Notes under the pieces: generated by a model
Told to the model about the DNA's origin: nothing
The model's input: the letters and a program-made list of their open reading frames with translations, nothing else
Databases searched by the model: none
Position numbers and translations under genes: made by a program
In this document: positions 33,800 to 43,347 of the stretch, one piece after another
Layout: each line of letters begins with the position of its first letter
Numbering within the stretch: position 1 is the first letter of the stretch
Assembly (NCBI RefSeq): GCF_900243745.1
Contig: NZ_LT984798.1
Coordinates: 1,792,501-1,856,500 of the forward strand
Length of the DNA: 64,000 nucleotides
Direction of reading: 5' to 3'
From: Desulfovibrio sp. G11
Lineage (GTDB): Bacteria > Desulfobacterota > Desulfovibrionia > Desulfovibrionales > Desulfovibrionaceae

Positions 33800-33863
33800 G
33801 GTTCGCCCCCAGTACGTTGTCAGTCATTGAATACCTGGCCGCACAAGCGTAACGCCGCACGGC

Positions 33864-35027
33864 CTATTCCACGCGAGCCGGGGCAAGCAGTTTTTTCAGC
33901 CGGGGAAAGACCTGGGTAAGCTCGCGGTTGCCCAGCAGTCCTTCAGGGCGAAACTGCATGAGCAGGATAAGGATGAGGGGAATAAGCACCCATTTCCATT
34001 CCTGACTGATCATGAAGCTGTCGGGAACAAAGGGCAGATGATGCAGGAGGTCGCTCAGGGCAGGCAGGGCGAAGCGCAGTATCTCGATAAGCAGGGTAAA
34101 AAATATGGCCGCCAGCACAGAGCCGGAAAGGGAACCCATGCCGCCCAGATAAACCATAACCATTGCTTCGGTGGATTTCATGATGCCGAAGCTGTTGGCG
34201 TAGATGGAACTGAACATGTGCGCGTAAACAGCGCCGGCCATGCCCGCTATGCCTGCGGACACCATAAAGGCCACAAGTTTTACCTTTTTTGTGTTCACAC
34301 TCATGATTTCTGCGGCAACCTCATTCTGGCATACGGCCGGAATCCCCTTGCCAAGTGTGCTGTTCACAAGCCGGTAAAGCATCATGATGGACGCCATCAC
34401 AAGCAGTACCACCCACACCATCATCCACGGCAGATCGGCCACGCCTTCCATGGCGCGCACCACGCCGCGCATGCCGGAAAGGCCGCGCGGCCCGCCGACC
34501 ACATCAATATTGATGATAAGGGCGATGATAATATAGTTGGCCGCGATGGTAATGATGGCAAGGTAGTCGTCACGCGTCTTGAACGAAGGCAGGGCTACCA
34601 GCAGGCCGAATATGGCCGCCACGCCGCCCGCCACAAGAATGACCAGCGGAAAAAGCAGGGGGGCCAGTTCCGGCGGCAGCAGGGGCGCGCCCACAAGCTT
34701 GTTGCTGGTGAACAGGATGATGGAGATAAGCCCCCCCACATAGGCTCCTACACACATGAAACCAGCATGCCCGCAAGAAAATTCGCCCATGTAGCCGTTA
34801 ACCAGGTTGAGGCTGGCGGCAAAAACAATGTTGATGCCCATAAACTTGAGCACGGACAGCCAGTAACCGTCTATCCACGAAAACTGCTCTGCACAGATGA
34901 GCAGCACACCCACGACCATAAAAAGCAGACAGTCGGTTTTTTTGCAGACGACAACACGTTTGATGGCATAACCGAAGCAGAGCAGGGCGAAGATTGCGAG
35001 TATTATTTGCACAATGGTGAGCAGCAT
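33864..35027 (-). CDS. livM: Branched-chain amino acid ABC transporter, permease LivM
   Basis: 387-residue inner-membrane permease with about ten hydrophobic segments. The LivM motif block is seen in LNLVNGYMGEFSCGHAGFM, and the ATPase-contacting EAA-like region in SVNTKKVKLVAFMVSAGIAGMAGA. The C-terminal extension ending in RFPEG-like QFRPEGLLGNRE is typical. Gene lies 12 bases after livH and 64 bases before livG. Confidence 0.95.
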   Translation of the reverse strand: MLLTIVQIILAIFALLCFGYAIKRVVVCKKTDCLLFMVVGVLLICAEQFSWIDGYWLSVLKFMGINIVFAASLNLVNGYMGEFSCGHAGFMCVGAYVGGLISIILFTSNKLVGAPLLPPELAPLLFPLVILVAGGVAAIFGLLVALPSFKTRDDYLAIITIAANYIIIALIINIDVVGGPRGLSGMRGVVRAMEGVADLPWMMVWVVLLVMASIMMLYRLVNSTLGKGIPAVCQNEVAAEIMSVNTKKVKLVAFMVSAGIAGMAGAVYAHMFSSIYANSFGIMKSTEAMVMVYLGGMGSLSGSVLAAIFFTLLIEILRFALPALSDLLHHLPFVPDSFMISQEWKWVLIPLILILLMQFRPEGLLGNRELTQVFPRLKKLLAPARVE

Positions 35028-35039
35028 CTCTGACTCCGG

Positions 35040-35954
35040 CTATATTTTGGTCGTTTGGGGGGTTCCGAAAATGCCTGTGGGCCGCATCCACAGAATGAGC
35101 AGTAAAATGGTGAAAGAAAATAGATCCATATAGGTTGAAGGCAGAAATGCCACCACCATAATTTCCACAAAGGCCAGCAAAAAGCCGCCCACAAAGGCCC
35201 CGCGTATGTCGCCTATGCCGCCCACCACGGCGGCGATAAAGGCTTTCCAGCCGATCATGGCCCCCATGTATGGTTCAAGGGTGGGGTAGCACATGGCGAA
35301 AAGCATGCCGCCAAGCCCCGCTATGCCGGAGCCGAGAATAAAGGTGACCACAATGACGCTGTCCAAGGGGATGCCCATGAGCGGCAGGGCGAAACGGTCC
35401 CAGGAGACGGCACGCATGGCCATGCCCACCTTGGTGCGCGTAACGATGGTTTGCAAAACAAGAAAAACGAGAATCGCGGCCACAATAACCCAGAGCTTCA
35501 GGTTGGTGACCACGAGAGGGCCGAAGGAATAGACTGTTTTGTCTACCAGTTCTGGCAGTTTGCGTTTGGTGGCTCCAAGCAGGGCCAGGTTGCCGTTTTC
35601 AAGAATAAGGCCGCACATAAGGGCCGTAATGACCACGTACAGGCGGTGGGCACCCTTGCGGCGCAGAGGGCGGTAGGCCACGCGCTCAATGGTCACGCCC
35701 ACAAAGGCGGTAAGTATCATGGTCAGGGGAATGGTCAGCCACAATACGGCCTGCTGGGGCAGGCCCATGCCGTCTGTGGAAATAAGCCAGGTGGAAACAA
35801 AAAAGGCGATGTACGCGCCTACCATAAAAATATCGCCATGCGCGAAGTTGATAAGGCGCAACACCCCGTACACCAGGGTATAGCCCAAGGCTATCAGCGC
35901 ATAAAAACTGCCCCATTGCAGGGCATTAAGCATCTGCTGCAAAAAGAAATCCAT
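35040..35954 (-). CDS. livH: Branched-chain amino acid ABC transporter, permease LivH
   Basis: 304-residue permease partner of LivM with about eight hydrophobic segments. LivH hallmarks are QWGSFYALIALGYTLVYGVLRLINFAHGD near the N-terminus and a MGIPLDSVIVVTFILGSGIAGLGGM coupling-helix region. The C-terminus ends with the usual RPTGIFG block. Separated from livK by 180 bases that contain a GC hairpin (36076-36100). Confidence 0.95.
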   Translation of the reverse strand: MDFFLQQMLNALQWGSFYALIALGYTLVYGVLRLINFAHGDIFMVGAYIAFFVSTWLISTDGMGLPQQAVLWLTIPLTMILTAFVGVTIERVAYRPLRRKGAHRLYVVITALMCGLILENGNLALLGATKRKLPELVDKTVYSFGPLVVTNLKLWVIVAAILVFLVLQTIVTRTKVGMAMRAVSWDRFALPLMGIPLDSVIVVTFILGSGIAGLGGMLFAMCYPTLEPYMGAMIGWKAFIAAVVGGIGDIRGAFVGGFLLAFVEIMVVAFLPSTYMDLFSFTILLLILWMRPTGIFGTPQTTKI

Positions 35955-36075
35955 AGGGCACCCGATTCGGTATGAGCGGTTGGGGCCGGGTACGGCCTTA
36001 CGGATGCGCAGGGGGACAGGCCTTGGCCTGTACGCGCTTTCCGTGCCGTAGAGGCCCTCGGGCAGTGTGTGCCGC

Positions 36076-36100
36076 GAGCGCCCGCCCCCCGCGGGCGCTC
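36076..36100 (-). other. GC hairpin between livK and livH
   Basis: Perfect 10-bp stem GAGCGCCCGC / GCGGGCGCTC with a CCCCC loop, no T-run. In binding-protein transporters such a stem after the binding-protein gene often raises its mRNA level relative to the permease genes. Confidence 0.5.
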
Positions 36101-36135
36101 ACGGCCTGCCATCCCAGGCTTGTCAGCAGGTCTGG

Positions 36136-37305
36136 CTATTTGGGACAGACGGACTCCACAAAGGCGAAGCTGCCGCTGTCAGTTACCCTGACGATAACCG
36201 CGCACTTTATGGGGTCGCCGTTGTCGTCAAATTTCATGCTGCCGGTGATGCCGTCAAAGTTTTCAATGGCAGCCATGTTGTCGCGGATGATCTTACGCTG
36301 CTTTTTGAGGTCCGGATCAACCTTGCCGGCATTTTGTATGGCCTGAAGAACGATGTTGATGGAGTCCCAGGTAAGGGCGGCCACATCGTCAGGCACATAG
36401 CCGTACTTGGCCTTGTACTTGTCGATGAATTCACGCGTTTTTCCCGTTGCGCCTTCGGCCGTATAGTGGGTGGAGAAATACTGTCCCACGCAGTCTTTGC
36501 CGCAAAGGTTGAACAGCTCTGCCGAACCCCAGGCATCAGAACCCATGAAAGGTCCCTTATAGCCAAGGTCGCGGGCCTGCGGCACGATCAGGGCCGCAAA
36601 GCTGTAATTTTCGGGCACAAAGATAAAGTCGGGCTTGGCTGCGATGATCTTGGTCAACTGGGCGGAAAAATCCTGGTCCTTGGGACCGTGGGATTCCATG
36701 GCTACTACAGAGCCTTTACCGTGTGTTTTTTCAAAAGCCTCTTTAAAATTGTCGGCAAGGCCCTTGGAGTAATCGTTGGAGACTTCGAAAAGCACGGCGG
36801 CCTTTTTGGCGTTGAACTGCTTGGTGGCAAAGTCTACAGCCACCGGCGCCTGGAAAGGATCAAGGAACGCGCCGCGGAAAACCCAGGGGCGGCCGTTGGT
36901 GGCGTCGGGATTGGTGGACCAGGGGGTGATCAGGGGGACTTCTTCATCATTGGCGACGCCCCCGGCAGGCACGGCCTGACGTGAGGACTGCGGGCCTACA
37001 ATGGCGTGCACCTTGTCGCGCGCGATGAGCTTGAGGGTGACATTGACCGCGGATTCGGGCTTGGATTCGTTGTCTTCATAAATGAATTCGAGGGGGTAAT
37101 ATTTATCGCCCACCTTGAGTCCGCCCTTGGCGTTGATTTCTTCTTTCAGCATTTCGGCCGCAAACTTGGAGCCTTCGCCCACCTTGGGGATTTCGCCCGT
37201 AAGGGGGATGGGGAAGCCGATTTTGATGGGCTTTTCTGCCGCAAGGGCCGCCTGTCCCACAAAAAGCGACAAGGCGCAGGCGGTCACCAACTTGAACAAC
37301 TTCAT
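36136..37305 (-). CDS. livK: Branched-chain amino acid ABC transporter, periplasmic binding protein
   Basis: Periplasmic type-1 solute-binding protein that delivers Leu/Ile/Val (or related amino acids) to LivHMGF. 389 residues with a cleavable signal peptide (MKLFKLVTACALSLFVGQAALA). The mature protein begins AEKPIKIGFPIPLTGEIPKVG, typical of the family, and contains IVGPQSSRQAVPA in the ligand-binding first lobe. The start at 37305 has GGGAGG upstream; the 16-codon longer frame does not. First gene of the liv operon. Confidence 0.94.
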   Translation of the reverse strand: MKLFKLVTACALSLFVGQAALAAEKPIKIGFPIPLTGEIPKVGEGSKFAAEMLKEEINAKGGLKVGDKYYPLEFIYEDNESKPESAVNVTLKLIARDKVHAIVGPQSSRQAVPAGGVANDEEVPLITPWSTNPDATNGRPWVFRGAFLDPFQAPVAVDFATKQFNAKKAAVLFEVSNDYSKGLADNFKEAFEKTHGKGSVVAMESHGPKDQDFSAQLTKIIAAKPDFIFVPENYSFAALIVPQARDLGYKGPFMGSDAWGSAELFNLCGKDCVGQYFSTHYTAEGATGKTREFIDKYKAKYGYVPDDVAALTWDSINIVLQAIQNAGKVDPDLKKQRKIIRDNMAAIENFDGITGSMKFDDNGDPIKCAVIVRVTDSGSFAFVESVCPK

Positions 37306-37799
37306 GAAAGCCTCCCGGTGGTTTACGTGCAGGATTGAAGGGGCTTGCCCCATGCAGGCTCCTTAAGCAAGAAAAGTTCCACAGCGGGGATCTGACTGAA
37401 ATGATAGATATATTTACATCATGGTTTGTAAAAAAGCTAGCGTGGGGCAAATTGGCCTGATAAAATTCTACAGAAAGGTCGAAAGTTGACATTCAGCAGT
37501 TTTTTTTATTCCGAAATATAAGAAAGTGTTTTGATGGACAGGTCGGCCTTGTTTGTGAAATGTTGAATTAGTGTCTATAACCTTATATTTTACTTTATTA
37601 ATTTTTTCCGGTTGTAATTTTTGAGCGTAGGAGAAGAAAACGAAGGCGTTTTTCATTGTATGGTTATACAACCAGCTAAAATTATTAAGTGTTTACATTA
37701 ATGAACCTTTGGTATGGCTGTCGTGAAAATATACAATAATGTAGAAATATGGCTAAAAAAATGTGGAGATGTTTATAAAAAAAGCAAAAAAGTAGCATA

Positions 37800-37855
37800 A
37801 TATGCTTATATAAAAGCATATATAAGTTTCTACTAAAAAGTAGAATATATTCTAC
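37800..37855. promoter_or_regulatory. Cluster of overlapping AT-rich palindromes
   Basis: Three symmetric elements: ATATGCTT/AAGCATAT (37800-37821), TTCTACT-AAAA-AGTAGAA (37828-37845) and the perfect 16-bp palindrome GTAGAATATATTCTAC (37840-37855). The last two overlap and would be mutually exclusive as hairpins. They could be operators or cruciform/curved DNA far upstream of livK. Confidence 0.4.
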
Positions 37856-38098
37856 CCAGGTGAAACAGGGTTCGGCTGCACTCTTGCCTGCATGGGGGGG
37901 AGAGATTTTTTGTGGGGGGATGTTTTCGCTGGGACGGCTATTTTTGTTCAAGGATCGAAACATGGTAAGGGGCTTCGGGTTGCTTGCCGTCGCTGCCATG
38001 GATTGGGCCGCGTGCCAGTGCTGCGCGGCGTCCTCGCCGCTTGCCCGGATCTGTCATGGTTGTCATGTATACTGTTGCAAACGCTATGCCGGAATGCA

Positions 38099-38126
38099 GG
38101 AAACGCGGGATAAAACCCGCGTTTCC
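38099..38126 (-). terminator. Hairpin downstream of the small membrane protein gene
   Basis: 11-bp stem GGAAACGCGGG / CCCGCGTTTCC with a 6-base loop, about 55 bases beyond the stop of the leftward gene at 38182. No T-run follows, so activity as a terminator is uncertain. Confidence 0.45.
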
Positions 38127-38181
38127 CATTCCGCCGATTGCCCGGCGTGTGAAATATATGGTCGTGTGCCGCCTTGGACGG

Positions 38182-38469
38182 CTATTCGCGCTTTTTGCCC
38201 TTGATGCTGCGGTACAGAAAGAATATGGCAGCAACAGCCAGGGGAATGCCGAGATAGGTCAGCATATTCCAGCTTTCCTGTACCTCAATATCCGAAAGAT
38301 CAGCGAAGATGCGTTCCAGCAGATAGAGGATGAAGAGCAGGAACAGGCCTGTGAAGAGCGGGTGGTACCAAAAAAATTTGAAACCCCGCTTTTTGAGCAT
38401 ATGGTGCACCCAGGTAAAAAGCAGGGCGATGCCAAAGCCCACCAGTGCCCACGTTACATGTGTACTCAT
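38182..38469 (-). CDS. Small two- or three-helix membrane protein, unknown function
   Basis: 95 residues from ATG 38469 (MSTHVTWALVGFGIALL), preceded by a strong AGGAGG. Hydrophobic segments include ALVGFGIALLFTW, FTGLFLLFILYLL and a C-terminal IPLAVAAIFFLYRS, ending in a basic tail KGKKRE. The frame stays open upstream to TTG 38640 and that part (FLWHYAPFHDYMGWLAE) also looks protein-like, so a 152-residue version is possible. No family recognised. It is transcribed divergently from the chemoreceptor gene. Confidence 0.65.
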   Translation of the reverse strand: MSTHVTWALVGFGIALLFTWVHHMLKKRGFKFFWYHPLFTGLFLLFILYLLERIFADLSDIEVQESWNMLTYLGIPLAVAAIFFLYRSIKGKKRE

Positions 38470-38856
38470 GCCACCCTCCTGTTTAAATGCCTTCACGGGC
38501 TGCCCTTGGGCCGTCTCTGCCAGCCAGCCCATATAATCATGAAACGGCGCGTAATGCCATAAAAAATCCTCATCCGGGGCGGTCGGGGCAGGCGGCTTAG
38601 AGAATTTTGGTACAGGTACTAATGTTTTTTTCGCGGGCAACGATTCTAGTCATTACCTCGTTTCATACTGTGCAGGTTTCCGGTGGATACCGGATGTGAG
38701 ACCTTCGGCATGGCCTTGTGCAATGCCGTTTGCCTGATGTTTTGTATCTGAAATGGCATGAATTATATGTTTTTGCATAATAAAAATGGTTGTCAACAAG
38801 CCGGGCCTGTCATACATGGCTAAGACTTTGTTCACCTCAGCGTCAGGGGGCGCATA

Positions 38857-41184
38857 ATGCGACAGATACGCATCAACACCATATGCACAGTTTCCATAAC
38901 GGCATCCGTTTTCATCATTATCGCGGTTCTGGTCGCATATGTTTCCTTGTCTTCGTACCGCATGGTTTCGGGAGTCCAGAGCGAGGCCCTGGACCAGACG
39001 GCCCGTCTTGTGGCGCAGTCTGCCCAGAACTATATTGAGCAGTCTGTGGACGTGGCGACCATCCTTGCGGGGCAGGAGCACGTGCGGGAGGCCCTCGCGG
39101 GTTCGCCCCGGGCCGCGGAGGAAGTGCAGCAGATGTTGCACACCTATGTGAAATCTTTTCCCTCGTACTGGTCTTTTTTTGTTTTTGACGTCAAGGGGCG
39201 CATTGTGGCGGGGCTGAATGCCGCCCTGACCGACATGACCGGCGGGGACCGGTTTGACCGCGACTACAGCAAGGCCATTTTCAGCGGTAAGGATCTGGCT
39301 TTCAGCGGCAGCGTCATGGGGGCCACCACGGACCCCACTATGCTGGTATATGTGGTGACCAAGGCTGTGTACGCCCCTGACGGCAGCCTGCTCGGCGCTG
39401 TGTCCGTATGCCCGCGCTGGAGTGACTTTACCGCCAAGACCATCGATCCCATACGCCTGGGCCAGCGTGGCTACGGCTTTGCGCTGGATACCAGGGGGCG
39501 GCTGATCGCCCACGGCACCAACAAAAAGCTGCTGCTGAAAGATCTTTCGGGCGAAGATTTTATCGCCAGGGCCATGAAGGCCCAGAAGGGCGTTATCGAG
39601 TACCCGTGGGAAGGCGAAAAGAAATTCATGACGGTAGCGGCCATTCCGGCCACGGGCTGGCTTGTGTGCATGAGCGCCTATGACGCCGAACTGGCGGCTC
39701 CCGCCACGGAACAGAGCCTGGTTCTGTGCGGGGTAGGGCTGGCTGCCATCGCGTTGCTGGCCGGGTTGCTGACCTATATCAACCAGCATTTTGTGTTCAG
39801 GCCGCTGCGCGCGCTGAGCAGTTTTACCGAAAAAGTGGCTTCCGGCGACCTCAAGGCCGAAATGCAGGGCCGCTTCAGGGCCGAAATGGCTGCTTTTGCC
39901 GGTCATCTGCGTGATATGGTCGAAGAACTCAAGCAGCGTCTCGGCTTTTCTCAGGGCGTGCTGGACGGTATTCCCACTCCTTGCGGTATTGTGGGACCGG
40001 ATTTCAACATGATCTGGGTCAATGACGAAATATGCCGCCTGCTCGAAAAAACCGGTCCGCGCGATTCCTGGACCGGGCAGCGTTCCGGTTTGTTTTTTTA
40101 CGATGATGCCGGGCGGGAAACACTGTCAGACCGGGCCATTATGGAGCGCAAAAGTCTGTCGCTGGAGTTTGACCACACGACCCCCTCAGGCCGCAAGCTG
40201 CGCGTCGCCGTGCACACCACGCCGTTCTACAATCTTGACGGTGCGCTTCTTGGGTCCATTGCCTTCTGGAATGATCTGACCGAGATATACAATCAGAAAA
40301 GCCGCATCGAAGCGCAGAACGAGACCATAGCCAGAGCCGCTGCCGAAGCGTCGCATCTGGTGGAGGAAATGGCCGGGGCGTCGCGGCGTCTTTCAGAGCA
40401 GATCGACCATTCCAGCCAGGGGGCGCGCGAGCAGAGCACCCGCGTTTACCAGACGGCCACAGCGGTTGAAGAAATGAACGCAACCATTATGGAAGTGGCA
40501 AAAAATGCCGCAGCTACCTCGCAAAGCGCCAATACCGCCAAGCAGGAAGCGCAGAGCGGCGCACACCTGGTCACGCAGGTGACCGCTGCCGTACAGTCCA
40601 TCCACGAAGAGGCTTCGCGCATGACAGGTATCATGAGTGATCTCGGCCGCCAGGCGCAGGGCATTGGAACCGTCATGGGCGTTATTTCCGACATCGCCGA
40701 CCAGACAAACCTTCTGGCACTCAATGCCGCCATTGAGGCTGCCCGCGCCGGTGAAGCCGGACGCGGCTTTGCCGTGGTTGCCGACGAGGTGCGCAAGCTG
40801 GCCGAAAAAACGGCTCAGGCCACTACCGAGGTGCGCCAGGCCATCGGCGGCATCCAGCAGGGTACAACGGCGGCCGTAAGCCAGATGGAAGAAGCGGGCA
40901 GGCGCGTGGGCGAAGCCACGGACCTGGCCCATCGCTCGGGCGAAGCCATTGCCCAGGTTGTCCATATGGTGGAAAACGCCGGCGACCAGGTGCACTCCAT
41001 TGCCACGGCGGCAGAGGAGCAGTCCGCCACCTCCGAGGAAATCAACCGGGCCATCAACTCTATCAGCGACATTGCCGCCGCCACAGATCAGGCCATGAGC
41101 CAGTGCACGGCTGCCATTGCGGACCTGGCCCGGCAGGCCCGTGACCTTGAAAAACTCATCGCGGGTTTGCGCTCGGGCGCGTAA
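38857..41184 (+). CDS. Methyl-accepting chemotaxis protein with dCache and PAS domains
   Basis: 775-residue transmembrane chemoreceptor. TM1 lies at residues ~8-32, followed by a ~250-residue periplasmic region of double-Cache type ([30 protein letters not shown]). TM2 is around 288-308 ([19 protein letters not shown]). A HAMP domain ([18 protein letters not shown]), a PAS domain (~365-480) and the cytoplasmic signalling hairpin with the invariant tip [43 protein letters not shown] follow. No CheR/CheB tether pentapeptide at the C-terminus. The ligand is unknown; dCache domains often bind amino acids or organic acids. Ribosome-binding site AGGGGG before ATG 38857. Confidence 0.96.
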   Translation: MRQIRINTICTVSITASVFIIIAVLVAYVSLSSYRMVSGVQSEALDQTARLVAQSAQNYIEQSVDVATILAGQEHVREALAGSPRAAEEVQQMLHTYVKSFPSYWSFFVFDVKGRIVAGLNAALTDMTGGDRFDRDYSKAIFSGKDLAFSGSVMGATTDPTMLVYVVTKAVYAPDGSLLGAVSVCPRWSDFTAKTIDPIRLGQRGYGFALDTRGRLIAHGTNKKLLLKDLSGEDFIARAMKAQKGVIEYPWEGEKKFMTVAAIPATGWLVCMSAYDAELAAPATEQSLVLCGVGLAAIALLAGLLTYINQHFVFRPLRALSSFTEKVASGDLKAEMQGRFRAEMAAFAGHLRDMVEELKQRLGFSQGVLDGIPTPCGIVGPDFNMIWVNDEICRLLEKTGPRDSWTGQRSGLFFYDDAGRETLSDRAIMERKSLSLEFDHTTPSGRKLRVAVHTTPFYNLDGALLGSIAFWNDLTEIYNQKSRIEAQNETIARAAAEASHLVEEMAGASRRLSEQIDHSSQGAREQSTRVYQTATAVEEMNATIMEVAKNAAATSQSANTAKQEAQSGAHLVTQVTAAVQSIHEEASRMTGIMSDLGRQAQGIGTVMGVISDIADQTNLLALNAAIEAARAGEAGRGFAVVADEVRKLAEKTAQATTEVRQAIGGIQQGTTAAVSQMEEAGRRVGEATDLAHRSGEAIAQVVHMVENAGDQVHSIATAAEEQSATSEEINRAINSISDIAAATDQAMSQCTAAIADLARQARDLEKLIAGLRSGA

Positions 41185-41582
41185 CCGTATTCTTTGTACT
41201 GTCCGACCAGGCCCTGCCCGGGGCCGTACAAAGACCGGCACGAACCGGGACGGGCGGGCACGGCTGAAGCCGCGCTCCACCAAGTATAACGCAAAAGGCT
41301 CCGCTGCATGCAGCGGGGCCTTTTGCCGTGTAAAACCAGAGTGCCTGTACTTTGAAATTGCCCTGAAGGCTGCGCGAGCAGGTCTTCGCTGTGCAGGTGT
41401 GAGTACCATTTATCTGCGCTGTTAAGCGCCGTAACAGGAGTGTTTTACTCTTTGAGAATATACTTTCTCAAAGTTAATCCGCTCCATTGTCCGCACAGCG
41501 GGTTTTTGAAGCGGCATTCTGCAACTGTCTGCCGCAGACTGGCCGCAGGGGCTGCCCGACAGCATGAAAAATTTCAGGATGC
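41185..41582. other. Intergenic region after the chemoreceptor gene
   Basis: About 400 bases between convergent genes. It contains the terminator at 41293-41324 and, near 41446-41480, a motif (TTTGAGAATATACTTTCTCAAAG palindrome-like, then TTAATCCGCTCC) resembling the repeat tails at 15088 and 27842. No convincing gene. Confidence 0.5.
41293..41324 (+). terminator. Intrinsic-type terminator after the chemoreceptor gene
   Basis: Stem AAAAGGCTCCGCTG / CAGCGGGGCCTTTT with a CATG loop, about 110 bases after the stop, ending in TTTT. Confidence 0.7.
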
Positions 41583-43133
41583 TCAGGCGGATTTTTGCCG
41601 GGATTTTTTAAAGCGGGCCACAAGTTCACGCAGGTCCTGCCGCGATAGCCCAAGTACTGCGGGCAGGCTCAGGCAGAGCAGCACCGTGCCCACGCTGTAC
41701 AGCACACCGGATATGAAGAAGCGCGAGAACGTGTCCACATCGCCCAGGCCGGCCATGAGTGTACCTTCACGGCAAAGCCAGGCCAGCCCCAGCAGCACGG
41801 CCAGGCTCCATACCTGGTGGGCCAGGTTGCGCCAGAAACTCAGGGGCAGAAAGCGCGATGCCAGCCACAGGTAGACGTTGACGGTAATGATCTGCACCGC
41901 CACGGTTTTTATGGCCAGGCCCACTGCGCCGAGGTTCAGGCCCATATATTCCGGCGGGGCCAGCAGAAACCATGCGGCGGTGAAGCCGTAAACGCATTCA
42001 AGGGCCGCCATGTTACGCAGCACACGGGTGCGCCCGGTGGCATGAAAGACCGATCCCGCCAGCTGGCCGTAAGCCTGGTGCAGGGGATACAGGGCCATGA
42101 TCTGCACGGGCAGGGTGGCGGCGGCAAACTCCGCACCGCCGAAAAAATCTACCAGCGCCGAGCCTTCCATAAGCGTAAAGCAGGAAAAATAGGCCGCAAC
42201 CACATAGAGCAGGGGGGCAAAGCGCGTAAGCAGGCGTCCCATGGCCTCGCGGTCATTATGTCCCCAGGCGATGGACAGCTCGCGCATGATCAGGGGCGTC
42301 ATGGCTGAAACGAACAGAAAGCAGGCCATGCTGACTTTTTGCGACAACGCAAAAAAGCCCTGCTGTACGCTGCCGTCAAACCACTGCAAAAGCCAGCGTT
42401 CGGCCGTGAGCAGCAAGAAGGAAAGCAGCGCCTGTATAAAAAGCGGGTGGCTGTAGGTAAAAAATTCGCGGCTGTACGCCTTGCCCTGCCCTGCGGGCAG
42501 GCTGAAGCGCACGGCTACTTCGCGGCTGCGCCAGTGGCGGCGCGTTACCAGCCAGTAGCCGAGGGCCATAAGGCCGAGCATGAGATACTGCTGGGCAAAA
42601 AGCGTGTGTATGTTCAGCCAGTCCTGCCAGAACATGAGGCCCAGCAGGGCCACCATAAAGAGCGAGACAACGGTGCGCACCATTTCTGACGCCACGGTGG
42701 CCCCCACGGCATCGTTCATTGAGCGCAGCACCCGGCCCCACCAGGTAAGAAAAGCCCACAGAGCCGCCAGAGGAGCCAGCCACAAAGGGACGTCAGGCAT
42801 GAGCAGGTCGCCCAGAATGGGGGCCTGCAAGGCTAGGGCCGCCAGCAGAATTATGCCCATCACAAGTACAGTCACCCGGGCGTAAAAGGCCGCCAGCCCG
42901 GTTTCGTTCTGTCTGCGCGACAGGGCGTTGTAAAAGCAGGTGGAGGTCCCCATATCCAGAAAGCCGGTGAACTGCTGGAACAGGTTGGTGGCAAAGCTGT
43001 AGTTGCCGTACATCTGCGGTCCCAGGGCGCGCGGCAGTATAGCCTCCATGACCAGATAAACGGGCACGGTGGCGATATTGGCCAGAAGCTTGAAGATGTA
43101 GCGGCGCGCCAGAGTGGGAGTGGAGCTTTGCAT
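41583..43133 (-). CDS. Polysaccharide/lipid-linked oligosaccharide flippase (Wzx/MATE-like)
   Basis: 516-residue protein with about 12-14 transmembrane helices. The N-terminal block LANIATVPVYLVMEAILPRALGPQMYGNYSFATNL matches the start of the Wzx/RfbX polysaccharide-export family within the MOP superfamily, which moves undecaprenyl-linked glycans across the inner membrane. A basic tail (RFKKSRQKSA) ends the protein. No glycosyltransferases are adjacent, so the glycan is unknown. The ribosome-binding site is weak. Confidence 0.8.
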   Translation of the reverse strand: MQSSTPTLARRYIFKLLANIATVPVYLVMEAILPRALGPQMYGNYSFATNLFQQFTGFLDMGTSTCFYNALSRRQNETGLAAFYARVTVLVMGIILLAALALQAPILGDLLMPDVPLWLAPLAALWAFLTWWGRVLRSMNDAVGATVASEMVRTVVSLFMVALLGLMFWQDWLNIHTLFAQQYLMLGLMALGYWLVTRRHWRSREVAVRFSLPAGQGKAYSREFFTYSHPLFIQALLSFLLLTAERWLLQWFDGSVQQGFFALSQKVSMACFLFVSAMTPLIMRELSIAWGHNDREAMGRLLTRFAPLLYVVAAYFSCFTLMEGSALVDFFGGAEFAAATLPVQIMALYPLHQAYGQLAGSVFHATGRTRVLRNMAALECVYGFTAAWFLLAPPEYMGLNLGAVGLAIKTVAVQIITVNVYLWLASRFLPLSFWRNLAHQVWSLAVLLGLAWLCREGTLMAGLGDVDTFSRFFISGVLYSVGTVLLCLSLPAVLGLSRQDLRELVARFKKSRQKSA

Positions 43134-43347
43134 GCACGGAAACTAGCTCACTTCCCTTCGGCTCTCAAGAGCGCATGGGCTTTCAGCGAAAAAAAACTCC
43201 CGACGTGTTGCCGCCGGGCAAGAGTTCTGCCGCCCGGCCTTGTCGGGCGTGTATTTACGCACACAGTCTTTTGCCGTACCATAAAAAAGTTGCCCGCGCC
43301 GTGCATGGCTGCGGGAAAACCCGCTATTATAACGTAAGGATGCCGCC

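Larger units (their letters stand above)
37306..38181. other. AT-rich upstream region of liv and adjoining spacer
   Basis: About 875 bases. From 37360 to 37860 the sequence is strikingly AT-rich compared with the rest of the window and holds several small palindromes (37800-37855). From 37860 it returns to normal GC. Small ORFs on both strands lack ribosome-binding sites and look non-coding. It likely contains the livK promoter and operators. Confidence 0.55.

Noticed and set aside
37685..37999. 104-codon minus-strand ORF in the AT-rich island
   Set aside because: No ribosome-binding site, composition follows the local AT-richness, and it ends inside the palindrome cluster region.
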